Of a stretch of 64,000 nucleotides of DNA, positions 11,409 through 24,900 are shown piece by piece (within the stretch, counting starts at the first letter, position 1; the number at the start of each line of letters is the position of its first letter). The position numbers and the translations under genes were made by a program. The notes under the pieces were generated by a model. The model was not told the DNA's origin. It saw only the letters and a program-made list of their open reading frames with translations, and searched no databases. Origin of the DNA: Marthasterias glacialis (Eukaryota; Echinodermata; Asteroidea; Forcipulatida; Asteriidae); contig OU452226.1 in assembly GCA_911728455.2 (NCBI GenBank), forward strand, positions 15,455,938 to 15,519,937, written 5' to 3'.

Positions 11409-12040
11409 ATACTAGCAAGTGCAACATAAATTATCAATTGTAAATACAAGGTGCACTTTTAACTGCTTATTTGAAATGATTAAATTCAGAGGTTTTGTAT
11501 CACTTACTGGCAAGGTAACCTTAACAGATTAAACACTTTTACATATAACTTGAAACAGATTCCTTTGTTACATTTTACAAAATATTTTTATTGAACAACT
11601 TTAAATGAAAATAAAATATATAAAAATTATACATTATTTATTTAAAATAATAAAATCATGTTATATTGTATGCAGCAATTCTACAGTGACTTAGGCCAAA
11701 TACGAGAATGTTTTTTAGTTAATTAAATCATTGGTTTTTGGAATAAAGAATAATCTACCTCTTGTTTACTATAAAACACACCACTGTACCAACCTGTGAG
11801 GGACGGAAACATTTTTCTTCCACCCCACCCCACGTAACATTTTAACCATTTTGTCACACTGTAATTTTTCTTCACTACTTTGCAGTGAGTCCCTTCAAAC
11901 AATAATAATGGACCATACTTTAACACATCAAGTTAAAATATGTGATTAGACATGTAGTGCTGATAGAAGGTATGTAAAATACTTTTACAATATACTATAT
12001 AAATAAAAGTGCTGTATTTGGATAAACTAAATTCACTTAA

Positions 12041-12486
12041 AGGTCCCATGAATTAATTTTTTTTATTGGTTAAAAAAGTAAGTATGCCTATCATAGTATA
12101 TTATTTTTAATTTTTTTTTTACATGCCTATTTACCATAGAAATAACAATTTCTAAAATAAGGGGATTGCCGCGCTCCACCCACCCTTCCTCATTAACATA
12201 AAATCTGTGACGTAGACAATGGACCGGCTGACCAGGTCCATGTGTGTGACAATAACACACAATTCATTGTTGACCACTCGGCACCAGAGCTGTCTTTGAA
12301 ACATTTGACCTCAGTCTACGTCATGAATCATTGCGCAATCAAATGACACACATTTTTCGGTGCTCAATTAAAGTGTATTAACGCATAACAAACACTTCAA
12401 AATAGTCAATGTTATGTCTTGTCAATTTCAAACCGTATATTAAGCCACAAAAATGTAATGTGACAAAATACCTCTTCATGGGCCCT
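12041..12486 (-). mobile_element. TTAA-flanked MITE, family A, copy 1
   Basis: 446 bp between TTAA duplications (12,037-12,040 and 12,487-12,490). The ends AGGTCCCATGAATT and CTTCATGGGCCCT form about 12 bp of imperfect terminal inverted repeat. The body is shared with the copies at 15,914 (opposite orientation) and 16,976 (same orientation), including CATTAACATAAAATCTGTGA and ATTGCGCAATCAAATG. No ORF for a transposase. Confidence 0.88.
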
Positions 12487-12489
12487 TTA

Positions 12490-14660
12490 AATTTTGCCTG
12501 ATTCAGTATATTCATTTCTCAAGAATTCCCATGTGCCTCTTCCACAGAAGATGTTCGTGTAATACCAAAGTAATCTCTTTATAGATTGGGCAAAAAAATT
12601 TTCATCAGTGTTCATTTCAGGCCTGAATTACAAAAAGGCCACGCCTACAGAGGCCATGGCCTTCTGTTGCCCCTGGTCTTGGCCTTGGTGCCCTGCCAAT
12701 GTTTCCCACATATCAATTTGTTAGTGCTCCTTTTCAAGCATACGCCAAGTCACTGATTTTTCCGCTATGAGAATTGCCAGTCAAAAACTGCGCCTTGATG
12801 TCAATTTTTGTACACCATTAAATAAATCAACAACGCTTTTTACCTGTTAAAAAGTTATAATGAAGACAAAAATATTCTACATCCCAGTGATATAAATATC
12901 AAATTTTTATGACAAATAAAGTCCGTACTTTTATTGCTAAAATGGTTGCTTGAGCAGAATTTATCACCATTTTGTATGCAAATCACGGTTTTCAGTGGAC
13001 CGAGCTCTTTAACTCACCCCAATAATACAAAACAGTACCACCGTGTGACCTTATTAAAAAAAAGTGTTGTTAGGGGAGGTCCTGGTCTAAATACTTCTGC
13101 AACATTATTTTGATTGGACCTTGTTAAGGCCCGTACTTCTGGGATTAAAGAAACTTTTCGCCAATCAAAATCTCACTTAAACCGTGCTTTCGCTCACCAA
13201 GTGGCTGAATAAAGCCAGTAAGGACAGTTCCAGCAAGTCTTGAAAATTGTAAAAGTACTGTATATGTGCACGATGTGTACAGCGCATGACGGAACGTTAG
13301 GCCTGACGACCGTAATCACCACACACTTTTCAACACAAAAATATCAAAGTTTTGAAGCTGAAATCCTCCAAAGAAATTGCTTTCCAAAACTGTGTGATTC
13401 CTTCGCCTATTTGAAATTATGCAAGGCTAGGTATTAATGCTCACTTTTCCAACGTTGTTTATCCATTTTTACAGTGATTTAGGCCACATTACAAACAAAA
13501 TAACAGACGGGTGGCTACATAATAGTCGTCTGACGCCGGCAGTGCATGGCTAAAAAAAAACTCTTTTTAGAAGAATTCTGTTAAATTATGAAACAGAGAT
13601 GTGATTTAAATCAATGACACAACATACTACTTTAAATAAAGAGGCTGATTAACTAATTCATCGCTTAACGAAAGTAAAATCGACTGTTTTCGTACTCACT
13701 CTGTGTTACGACCTATGCTTTTACACGTATTTTTTCATCAGCTGTATGACGTCATACCCGATAAGAGGTCACGTGACCACATGTAAACATTGTCGCGCAA
13801 TCGGTCTATAGTACACACATCAGTTGCACACAGGCTTGTGTGTGCCTGCGTACGTGAAGTTACATTTTGATACATTCGTGGCGTGCGCTATATTGAGTAA
13901 AATCGAAAAAAATAAACAGGAGCGGATTTTGCCACAAACAAATTGATATGCAGGCTTTAGTATTTTCCAATGGAAGTTCCCTTTGGAAAATGAAAATGGC
14001 CAGGCCATTTCAAAAGGTGAAATTCCAGGCCTGTGTGATTGAGTTCCATTTGAGATGTTTTGAGTTTGAAGGGAATTTTGAATAAAAGGCGACATATTTT
14101 TGGGATGTAACAAAACTTGACAAAAAGGTCATTCACATAAAGTCCATAAAATTTGTTCACATACAACTACTTTTGTTGATCTTTTTTACATTAAGACAAC
14201 AAAATCACCATGTATACATTGTAACAAGTTTCTAACATATCATAAATCATTGTTTAAATATATGAATAGTCCATTGACTAAATCCAAGCTGTAAAAAAGT
14301 CAATTGAAAGTTATTTTAGGTGTTTATAATCGCAACATAAACAGCCAGCAAATTCCACTGATTTTTTTTTGGTCACGAATTTGGGACTCGTTCACTTTTT
14401 TTTTTTTAAATTAGAATATCAAAATAAAACAAAACTGTAAAAGAAAAATGTATTGCATATGGCAAAATTTCAGAGGGAAATATTTCTCATTGACTGCTTT
14501 TTTTTTTTTAAGTAAATTTTCAGGTTAGAATACTGTTATGGTCATTGACAATGATTTATCACAGCTTGAAAATCAAAAATAATAAAAGTAAACAAAAATA
14601 CTGCAAGATTGTAAATGTATAAATACATTAGGCTATACCCATTTTAAAATAAGTTAATTG
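12490..14660. other. Non-coding stretch with one repeat fragment
   Basis: No gene is recognisable. At about 12,625-12,710 lies a fragment (GTTGCCCCTGGTCTTGGCCT) of the family better preserved at 51,017 and 56,577. The remainder is AT-rich unique DNA with scattered poly-T runs. Confidence 0.5.
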
Positions 14661-14666
14661 AATATA

Positions 14667-14859
14667 TGTGACTCAGCCTGTGTGAATGAGACACTTTGAG
14701 GTAAAAATGTCAATTTCAATTTCATCATGTAGGGCATCTTCAAAGGATCAAAACGACACCACACTGACCTCTACAGAGTTTACGGTTCCAATCCAGAACA
14801 GTCAAATTTGGACTTAAATTTTTACCTCAAAGTGTTTCATTCACACCCGCTGAGTCACA
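14667..14859. mobile_element. 193-bp MITE with about 40-bp terminal inverted repeats
   Basis: The left end TGTGACTCAGCCTGTGTGAA (then TGAGACACTTTGAGGTAAAAAT) is mirrored at the right by ATTTTTACCTCAAAGTGT, TTCATTCACACC, GCTGAGTCACA. The arms are about 40 bp with a few mismatches. Target duplication is unclear (a TA dinucleotide at most). Non-autonomous, with no frame inside. Confidence 0.85.
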
Positions 14860-14864
14860 CATGG

Positions 14865-15905
14865 TAAGTGCACCATTGCAAGCTTTTTAATTTGATGACT
14901 AAAGAATTCTGCTAAAATCATCTCAGGATACCTGCCCAAACATGCCCTTTGTCCAACCCGCTTTCGGTTGAAGGGGAGTGCCCTATTCTTATTAATGTAG
15001 TCCCTAACCCCATGGTGAGGACTAAGAACTACTACTACTACTGTATGTTGTGGTACACCAGCACCATGCTCCATTGATGGCACCTTTAAGATCAAAATCC
15101 AGCTATGACCCTGGTTGGCAGTAGGGCTCACACATGCCTTAATGCAATGTGCCCCTTTTTCTGTGTTTTAATGCCCTCTATTGAACCCTCGCACAATATA
15201 TAGAGCCGCCGCACCAGCAATGCTTTAACTTCACATCCAAAACAACTTGCATTCATCTTAAATTTGATGATGTGAATTTAAAGTACGCATACGTGCTTTA
15301 TTTGCATCTGGTGCACTTATTTGCAAGAACAGTTATCAAACATCAAACTAATCCAATGCATCTAGAATCTTACAAATAAAAAGGTCAACAAATTGCCTGG
15401 TTGTTCAGCCGTGATTCCTCAATGGGCAGGATGTCTCTACACGTTTCCATAAACACTGCTCTCCTTCAAGATGGTAGTGAAGGTTATTTGCTCCAACAAG
15501 GTTGCAGGACATCAGTTGTTAATTAAAGGAAACAAAATACAACAGGTAAAACTTTGAAGTGCATCAGCCTTAACAAGAAAGAATCAAATGAACTGGTCCT
15601 TAACCCCGCCCCCGCCCCTCATGTCAGGCTTTTGCCCTTGTCAACAAAAATGCTGTGCGCCATCAGTGTAGACTTGATATTTAAAACATTACAATTTTAA
15701 TGTTTACATTTTTCCAGTTCATCTACTTTCATTTTAAGCATTATCAAATTTGATTTATCTGAACGACCATTATCAAAATGAAAAGTGATTGGCATTATTA
15801 TTAAAGAAAACAAAGACGGGAATAATTTTCTTAACTTGAACTCTATTGAATCATTAACATTTATCCATCATCACCTGTCCTAACTCAATCCTCATCATCC
15901 TCAGT
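14865..15905. other. Non-coding stretch without recognised features
   Basis: No coding exons, RNA genes or clear repeats seen. Short open frames here lack any recognisable domain. Confidence 0.45.
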
Positions 15906-15913
15906 TAACTTAA

Positions 15914-16329
15914 AGGGCCCATGAAGAGGTTTTTTGTCACGGAACATTTTTGTGGCTTAATATATGGTTTCAAATTAACAAAACATAGTATTGACTATTT
16001 TGATGTGTCTGATGCGTTAATACACTTTAATTGAGCCCCGAAAATGTGTGCCATTTGATTGCGCAGTGATCTGTGATGTAGACTGTGGTAAAACATTTCA
16101 AAGACAGCTCTGGTGCCGAGTGGTCAACAATGCATTGTATGTTATTGTCATACACATGGCCCTGGTCAACCGTTCCACTGTCTACGTCACAGATTTTATG
16201 TTAATGAGGAAGGGTGGGCAGAGCACGGCAACCCCCTACTTTTAGAAATAAAAAATGTGAAAAAAGTAAAGATATACTATAATAGGCATACTTTATTTTT
16301 TTAACCAATAACAAAAATTCATGGGACCT
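15914..16329 (+). mobile_element. TTAA-flanked MITE, family A, copy 2
   Basis: 416 bp between TTAA at 15,910-15,913 and 16,330-16,333. It begins AGGGCCCATGAAGAGG and ends AATTCATGGGACCT, the inverse orientation of copies 1 and 3. Both ends are intact, so it defines the family borders well. Confidence 0.9.
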
Positions 16330-16975
16330 TTAATCCTCTTTATCCCCAGTTGGACATAAGGCAACATCTCCCGTCTTGAAGACATTATTTCTGTGCCCAC
16401 TAACCTCAGCCTACAATCCAGTGGCACTTCTATGAATAGGGCTAATGAATTATTGTTAATGCTTAGACTCATTGTACAAACTCACTACAGTGATTCTTCA
16501 AGTCAAAGAAAACTTAGAATAAATATGTAACAGCCAACAATGATAAAGTGTATGATCCTGTTGAAAATTTTTGTTATTTCTGAACAGTAAATTCATTCTC
16601 ATCCAATACATGTAGATTGCAATAAACACACTGTACAACAACTACCTGTAAAAATTAATGACATTTTAGGCTAAGTGTTTGGTGGTCAAAGCAACACCAA
16701 AAACCATTTTTCTCTTTCGAAGGGATTTCAATGCATCCTCATCCGAGTTACATTTAATTTGAAATTTGAGATAAGAACCCCAACTTTTGAAACAGTTGTC
16801 TCAAATGTTTCAGGTTAAAAATTGCCAATAGCTATTTATTTTGGATCATGACAAATCCTATATGTGTCTTTAAATCCGAAGATAGAAAAAGAAAAAGAAA
16901 AAACATTTGTTATTACACAATTGTGTGTTAAGAGTAAAAGAATTTAAGTTCGAAAATTTTATTAAAGGTCCCATG

Positions 16976-17630
16976 AATTAATTTTTTTTATTGGTTAAAA
17001 AAGGAAGTATGCCTATTATAGTATATTATTATTTTTTAACATTTTTTACGTATGCGTATTTACCGTAGAAATAACAATTTCTAAAATTAGGGGATTGCCG
17101 CGCTCCACCCACCTTTCCTCATTAACATAAAATCTGTGACGCCGACAGTGGACCGGCTGACCAGGGCCATGTGTGAGACAATAACACGCAATGCATTGTT
17201 GACCACTCGGCATCAACGTTTGAAACGTTTGACCACAGTCTACGTCACAAATCATTGCGCAATCAAATGACACACATTTTCGGGGCTCAATTAAAGTGTA
17301 TTAACCCTAACAGTCTCTATTCCATCAAACTCTTACAACAGGTTTTGTTGGACTGTGTTGGACTGGGTACTTCATGAGTAAACTGATCATGCTTTACATG
17401 GGTTCAGGCATACCACCATAATCAGAGTACCACAGTTTGGGTGTTGAGTTACCCATATGGTGTTGGAATTTGTTAGAGTGGGGAAGGATCCTAGTAAATC
17501 ACTCTGGGGAGTATGGGTTAAAGCCTAGCAAACACATCAAAATTAATAGTCAATGTTATGTTTTATTAATTTCAAATCGTATATTAAGCCACAAAAATGC
17601 AATGTGACAAAATACCTCTTCATGGGCCCT
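16976..17630 (-). mobile_element. TTAA-flanked MITE, family A, copy 3, carrying a nested insert
   Basis: TTAA at 16,972-16,975 and 17,631-17,634. Ends AGGTCCCATGAATT and TTCATGGGCCCT. The element is 655 bp instead of 416-446 because a 213-bp element sits inside it (next entry). Without the insert the length is normal. Confidence 0.9.
17305..17517. mobile_element. 213-bp TTAA-flanked element nested in family A MITE
   Basis: Compared with copies 1 and 2, extra sequence begins CCCTAACAGTC after TTAA (17,301-17,304) and ends GAGTATGGG before TTAA (17,518-17,521). The ends start with CCC on both strands (CCCTAAC/CCCATAC), like many piggyBac-type termini. The interior (CAGTTTGGGTGTTGAGTTAC, CATGCTTTACATGGG) is found inverted at 30,640-30,735 and in decayed form near 61,060, so it is a dispersed family. 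Confidence 0.85.
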
Positions 17631-18199
17631 TTAACATAATCTTCAACATGATTGTTTTTATCAATAATTTTAGATTAAAAATAAATGGTCTTTTTTCAAA
17701 AGGGAAACTTTTTATGGGACAAATTTCTAGTTGTCATTAAAAACATCAAGCCGCCATTTCAAATTGAATATAGCACAGAATCTTACAATAAAAAACAAAC
17801 TTACATTAGGGGTGATGTTAATTTAAAACCGAATTCAAAGTTGTAATCAATCTGTAGGACTAACCACTCATCTGGGTTAGGCTGGTGCCCCCATAGAGTC
17901 CCCAGAGTGTTGTGGCATGTGGCGTAAATGTGATTACTTGTACAGTGCTGCAAAAACAGCCCACTACACTGTGAACTTGAAAAATGTTACTCACCTGGAT
18001 TTTCATAAGTTTGGTATCAGACTCCCACATCTACATTGACGATGGGTAGACATCATTTGCAGATGGTATAGGTACTTTCAGGTCACATGCATCTTCTTCA
18101 TGAGTTGGTAGATATCATTTCTAAATGCAAAATAGAATTATAACTTTAGGGGCCAGATATTTGCTAGTCTCAGAAGGCAATCTTTATATCACTTGTTAA

Positions 18200-18553
18200 A
18201 GCCATTATACACTATTGGTAAAGTGTCTGGAAATACTTCCATACCTTATGAGCATCAAGAGTTATTTAATAAAATCAACCTATGAAAGTTTCAGCTCATT
18301 TCATTGTTTCCTTTACGAGAAAACAATACAAAGTCATTCAGCGTTTTTGTATTCATTCTAACGGCCGGAATTTTTGTCTCATGAGACGAAAAATCATTTG
18401 TGGATCTTATTTCTCTAATTATTAGAAAACGATAATATATCAGACAGAAATATTTCACAGGAAGTTTTCTACCATCATCGTCTCTATACCATGTAAGTTA
18501 TGTGCAAATCTGTGAACATTTTGTCTTGGTGTTCCCAAAAGTGAATATGGGCT
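18200..18553. mobile_element. TTAA-flanked MITE, family B
   Basis: 354 bp between TTAA at 18,196-18,199 and 18,554-18,557. The ends AGCCATTATACACT and AGTGAATATGGGCT are imperfect inverted repeats. The right half includes GTTTTCTACCATCATCGTCT and GTGCAAATCTGTGAACATTT, found again near 37,090 and, inverted, near 19,460. No ORF. Confidence 0.82.
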
Positions 18554-18557
18554 TTAA

Positions 18558-21500
18558 TGCATCCCAGCGTGACCACGGTTTAAACCAAAAAAATGCATAA
18601 ACTCTCCAAGGTACCCTCCCAAATCCCCTTCAGGACGTTGTCTGACAGCAGAGATAACTGCTTGTGACTCAGCCAAGCATATCAATCTTTTCTTTATACT
18701 ACAAGCATGTTAGTGTGAATTGACATAAGAGTGAAGGATAGCGGAGGACTGAGGTTGGCTTTGGGCATTTGAGCCATGGGAGTAAAGGTCTTAAAGTATC
18801 ATTTTGTTTGACTACTTTAACAATGTCGTTTGGTTTTTTTCGCTTTCAAGAAATGAAGTTGATGTACAGTTTTTGGTCCAGAAAGTTAAAGCAAAGCAGA
18901 GTTGTTGACACGAGTCACTATTTTTGTAACTATCAGCATTGACTTGTGACTTGACTTGCATAGGAGGAAAATTTGGGCAAAGAGGGAACCCCCCACAAAA
19001 AAACCAAACCTTTTTATAAGATAGTGGTACTTGTGTTTTATCTGTGTAAACTTTAGGGAAATCAACCCCTCTAGCCCCCCCCCCCTACCAAAGGCTTCTC
19101 GTATGCTCATGGCCCATGTTGATTTGGACTTGCAAAAACTGACTTGTGACTTGTCTTAGACTTGAAAAAAAAAAACGACTTGTGTTACCAATGCAATCTC
19201 CTTGAGCAACCCCATAAACTTTTAAAATAGACCTATTAATTTAGGCAGAATTCGCCAAAACTTTCATTCCATGCAAATTAGGGTTTTTAATTCCTCTGAA
19301 TCTTCACTTATTTTTAATAATTGTGATTTAATGTTGATTAAAATCACTGATTTAAATCAATTTCTTTTTTTTTAATCATTTGTGTGACAAATTATGTGAA
19401 TTACCTAGTTGTGTTAACACTTTTAAAGCCCCAGCTCAACATTGGTAAGAAAAACACACATAAATGTTCACAGATTTACATAAACCTTACATGGTATAAA
19501 GATAAAGATGGTAGAAAACTTTCTTTGAAATAAAGTGTAACTACAACTTAGTCAAGTTCAATCGTCAAAAACATTACAAATAGTGGAGTCTCATTCCACG
19601 TAAGTGCGTTGCACCTCGATCACACCCACATACGCAACTGTTGCGCACAACCGTACGGGGGTCAAACTTTTTACCATTGTTGGTGAAGTTATTGGACATT
19701 TTCAAACAACGGCCACTTCAGATTCTGTTAAAGGCATTATTAATTATATATTCCATGGGAGTTTGATGGTCATATTTTAAAAGAATCCACCCACTGTAAT
19801 AAAACAAAAAGTTGATGTTAGTTTGTGACCCCGGCGTGTTATGCCAGTGCAGTGCAAGCACTGCTGCCGATGCGTTGAGTATATACGGCTGTCACTTTCT
19901 TCACGGGCACCAGCCCACCTTTGCCACATGAGTACCTGGTACTTCAGGTCCTGTGGAAGATGGTGGAATCTTTTTTTATGATTTCCATTAAACTAATACA
20001 CCCGCTAACCGAAGTATAAATACAGATACTATACACGGATTGTGCATGCATTGTGTGGATGGCACTCGTGAACTTGCACTGACACACACTGGGTATCTGC
20101 CCTCAAGCACTAAATTGGTCGAGCATTATTGCGAAAAAGTTAAATGGCACGCACGCTGCACATAATTGAGAAGCGACTTAGTAAAGTTGAGTACAGAAGA
20201 CCAAGTTGAGACTCTGCGTGTACAAACTATTTGTAATGACTTGTAACTCGTTCATTAAGTTGACGCCTGGCCCTTATTGCTTCTTACAGCTGGACAAAAT
20301 AATGTGTGACTTGACTTGTACCTGGACAAAAAGATTTGTGACTTGCCTTGTCAAAAAACAGTATCAGTTTGTTAAAAAGGTCAATAACTTAAGTATTTAC
20401 TCCCAGTTTTTTTAGAGGATTTTTTTCAAAAGGGAAATAAAGTCCAACATTTATCAAAGAAGCTTCGCACAAGCAACCTTAAAAGTTAGTTGGGGTACAA
20501 GGATAGGCCTTATGCAACTTTAACGGATTAACCTTCTTGATAGGAAAGGCACTTCATTGCCAGGTTGATATGTAGTGCTAATTAGACTAGACCCAGTAAC
20601 TAGGGCGCTTTACTCCTTTTTGCGATTTTGACATTTTATCGGTCGTACCGATAAAATGTCACAAGTGATGACATCTTTCCTCAGTCTTCCAAAAACGGTT
20701 TTGAAGCCATTATCCCAGTTTTGCTCGGACCCATGGACTACTATAGTTTCCTTTTTTTAAATTAATGAGTTTTGCAAGCTTATCTTGGCTTTTGACGCCA
20801 TTTCTAAAATGAATTCAAGTAACTGACTCCCAAAACTATAGTGGTCCAAAAATTGACCATATCAACGGGTACGTCATGCGTGCACTGACTGGTGTCCAGA
20901 ACGAACGTTTCCGAAAACTTACCCCCACGTTTCCTTCTTCAAATTACGGAGACTCTAACATCAGATTATTTATGGACAAAATAAATACATTCTTTAACTC
21001 ACTATGGCTCAGTTGTGCCAGGATTGTGTCCTCGAAACTGCAGTAAAACTGAAATTTGTTGGAGAAAATGACACCGGAGACTTGTGTGACGTCTTCAAAA
21101 ATGCGCGGCATGGCCTACCGTGTTAACACGTGATAATGATGGGGGCTTTAAAAATTTGCATAACAAAGAGCCCGTTTCTTTTGACAATGAGTATGATTCT
21201 TAACTTTTAAAGAAATTGTACGCAAATAAAAATATTGATTTTTTTTTGTGCGAAGGAAAAAAGGAGAGATCTTTATAAATTATTTTTTAGACCGTAGCCT
21301 AACCCAAACAGCACGCAAAACTTAAGGGATGGACTCATAATTATGGACCATAAAGCACTATGGTCCTTGCTCGAGGCTATGTATGGACCAAGATATCAAT
21401 GGGGGTAGCATGAAGAAGGTTTTTAGAACCCGATGTTACTTACGTTTATTTTTTTCTTCTTCAATGTTTGCCAAATTTGACTAATCCCTACATTTCTAAG

Positions 21501-21599
21501 TACTACTTCCAGATCAGTGTTTCATTGTTTTGATAAATGACTTAATTTAGGAAATTTTAAACGTGCTGAGTCACGTTGCCTATTTATAGGTAGACTTTT
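18558..21599. other. Non-coding stretch with a family B fragment
   Basis: At about 19,430-19,545 there is an inverted, truncated relative of the family B MITE (TTAAAGCCCCAGCTCAACAT at its end; TGTTCACAGATTTACATAAA). Around 20,730-20,850 paired phrases GGACTACTATAGTTT and AAACTATAGTGGTCC form another loose inverted repeat. I find no coding exon. Confidence 0.5.
20630..20660. repeat. Perfect 14-bp palindrome with 3-nt loop
   Basis: GACATTTTATCGGT, loop CGT, ACCGATAAAATGTC. It may be the centre of a larger decayed foldback element at about 20,600-20,860, but the outer arms are weak. Confidence 0.7.
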
Positions 21600-21961
21600 A
21601 GTGAGTCTGCTCAGTCCTTTCTCTCTACGGACTGCTGCTGCAACTTCCAAAACTTGTGGCCTACAACCTCAGGATATTTTCACCGTCTATCGAAGACTGA
21701 CCGCGATCCGGGTAGAGTTGTTCAAATTTTTATTGGAAAATAAGTTGAAAATATAAATTCGGATCGGCTCGTCTAAATGAACCAACCTAATTTGTTTGGA
21801 AAAAGTTCATCCCTGGCAATTTGAACAGTGGACAAGCGGTTTTGATTTGCGGTATCAAGGGGCGGGGAGGGGTAGGCCTACGCCAAAGGCGCGCTTTGAC
21901 AAGTAGTGGGAAGACTGGAACAAGTTTATGACCAGCAGTCATATGACAAAAGATAGACAAG
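21600..21961 (+). promoter_or_regulatory. Probable HPS4 promoter and 5' UTR
   Basis: Locally less AT-rich DNA directly upstream of the HPS4 start. A GC-box-like GGGGCGGGGAGGGG lies at about 21,859. The start codon is embedded in AAGATGGCAGCC, which matches the YY1 downstream element commonly overlapping animal start codons (established motif AAGATGGCGGC). No TATA box is obvious. The transcription start site cannot be fixed from sequence alone. Confidence 0.45.
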
Positions 21962-24900
21962 ATGGCAGCCTCCTTCGCAATGAGGTAACTTTTTTTTTAG
22001 TGTGTTTACAAGTTTACACCGCAACCTCAAGCACTGTTGCGACGATCGTGTTAGGATCATGTGGAATTAAACATTGTATTCTATTTAGAATTCTATAATT
22101 TTACCTATTAACTACCATACACAAAGTGGTTGATTTTAAACCAAGCTAATCAGTTGTTCCTTGTCCTGACCTTGTATAAAGTTGCAGTTGTACTGCTACT
22201 ATACGAGTACACTAGTACTAGCCCCAATAATGCCATACATTGTGCCAATACGCCGGACTACCTCCGCTTCTGTGGAGCATAGAGTAAGTGTGTGGAGGTA
22301 GTCTAGCGTATTGGCACATGGGATGGGGCTACAGTTGTATCATTTCTACCTCCATGGTTGTACTTGTTGTTTTGCTTGTTGTTGAACATGCTGAATTGAA
22401 GTTGTCGTTTTAGTTGTAGTTTGTACTTTCTTTTACTACATATTGTAAGTTCAATTTGTAGATCAGACTGTCAAACCATACATAGAGCAAGGACCACACA
22501 CATTCATGATCGCTTCAGGAAGAACTTCAAAAACATTGTCAATGGACAGTAGCAGGCTAGGCCTGTTATGTTATTTTTCAGGATTTTTCATTAATCTTAC
22601 TGTGGATTGAAGATGCATTTTTTACAGACAGGGAAGACACAGTTTGATTACTTCATTTCACAGGATACAAACACACAATGATAAAAACAATAAAGAAAAC
22701 ATTGACAGACCTACATTTAAAAAAAAGGTAGCACCCCTGAAGGATTTAAAAAAAACATAAACTTACTATCAGTAGATGCTACAATTTAAGAAACAGACAA
22801 ACATAGGCCTGAAGGGCATTAAATATAATTATAGTGTGGATTTGAAAAAAAAAATACTGTATAAAAGTATATAGTTACAATTATAAAAGCACAAAAAGCA
22901 CATTAAAATGAAATGCTGTGAAAAATATAAGAATGCAAAATACTCATCTCCATTATTTAGTGAAACTTATTTTAATTAACCTTATTCATTATTGTTTTTT
23001 ATTTTTGTACCAGGCCAGGGGATAGAATATTTTTCATTTACGATCGTTCGGTCGTCAAAAAGGAGGAAGATGATCCCAAGGATGCAATCGTCTACTTTTA
23101 CCCACAAACTGTGAGTAGATATATGGACATGGCCTCTGTGTAGTTCCAGTCTTGACAGTGACATCATACATGAAAAATCTCTTCTAATGAGTTGTGGTTC
23201 TGGAAAGAACTGGTGGTGTAACAACTTGACGTTTCGATCAGTATGCTCTGATCGTCTTCAGGAGAAATCTTCTTGCCTAGTTCCCTTCTCGCCTAGGTTG
23301 AGAAACAGGATTAATAAATCATGAAAAAGCTATTTTCTTTCTGTTAATGTTATGTATCTTAATTTTGGAAATGCTATTAGATAAAACTTTTTTTTGTATC
23401 CTAGTGTTTTCCCACCATGCAGAGCTTCAAGCAATCACAAATTTCATGGTGCTGCTTCTCACAGAATTCTACGCTTATAGTGCAGTGCCCCACAGAGCAC
23501 TGAATTCAGTGGGCCATAAGTTCAGCATTCAGCATTAAGCAGTACTATGGTGTCGGACCCATTGGGGCCAATTTCATAGAGCTGCTTAAGCACAAAAATT
23601 AGCTAAGCACAACAAAATCATGCTTACCAGAATAAGGTCATTGGCAAAAATGTCGTGTCACATATGCAATCTGTGACTGGTATCCTGCTGATATTTTCTC
23701 AGCAGAAAATAATCAAGCAATATTTTCTGCTTAAGCAGCTCAATGAAATTGGGCCCAGAGCCAATTTCATGCCCCTGCTAGCCACATAATTCTGCGTTTC
23801 CAGGGCCCTTTAAAATGCATAAGTCTGTGTGCCGTAAGCACTGAATTCTAAGGAAAGCAGGGCCAATGAAATTGGGCCCAGGTCTTACCTCGGGGTTTCT
23901 TTCTCTTGCAGACTACACTTGATGTGCAGTGCATATTTTGCTGCCAAATTGTGGGCATGTACAACCTGACCAAAAGCATCACTGGATCTACCCCGAAGCT
24001 GTTTAAACTACGCCGGAATAAAGTAGCCACTGTGCATGAGGGAAAGTTTACGCTGGTAAGTGAAGCAATAAGCCGAGGAAAGATGTAATGGAACCTCTTG
24101 GTAAAACTTATTTCATTCAGTGGTTTTGAGGAATCTATTTGATATAATTCACCGAAGTCTGTTGTCAGTGACTGTGATTAGTCACTAAAATGTTTTCTTG
24201 AAACAAAGGCAGGTAGATTAGATCAAATCATCCGTTAAATACCATTTTTTTTTTTTTAGTTTTTAAATTTGCTGTAAGAGCTAGATGGAAGGTTTATTAT
24301 GTTTCAAGCTAAATTAATAAATTCTAATGATGACTGACTCTGTATACAAGTCAGCTGTTCTGACTGGCTTCTGGGGTAAGTTAGATTGAACATTTTGATC
24401 AAAAATACAAGCTGACATCTCTTCAAAGTTCGAGTTGAGATTTCCTCCAAAGCCTACTAGGGGTGTAAATGGGTACCTGACAGGGTAGAGGTTGATATTG
24501 TGTTTAAAAAATGCCTTCGGAGCGCCACGGCAGCTCAGGCTATATTATACTCCCCAGGGAGCCCCAGGGAGATGAGAAAGATTACAGGAATATTTTGGCC
24601 CAATGACCAGGGCACTAATGTAAAATGCATTGACGCTTTATTGTAAAATCCACTATTTATTATGAGAATTAGTTAATATTACTGTGTTTAATGGTCTATG
24701 GTTTCTTGATCTTCCTTATCCCATAGGCTCTTGCCTGCAAGCTCAGGACTCCAGATGCAGCCATCATAAGCAAACTTGATAACTTGTACAGGGTCTTTGC
24801 CTTCTACCATTGCTCAATAACAAATGTACAGCGGGTAAGTATATATCAGAACCCAACTTTGCTCAAGCTCAAGCAAAACTAGGCAGGAAACCAGCCACAT

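Noticed and set aside
16048-16304. Short frames near 16,100 and 17,046 that resemble each other in translation
   Set aside because: Similarity is due to copies of the same family A MITE, not to related genes.
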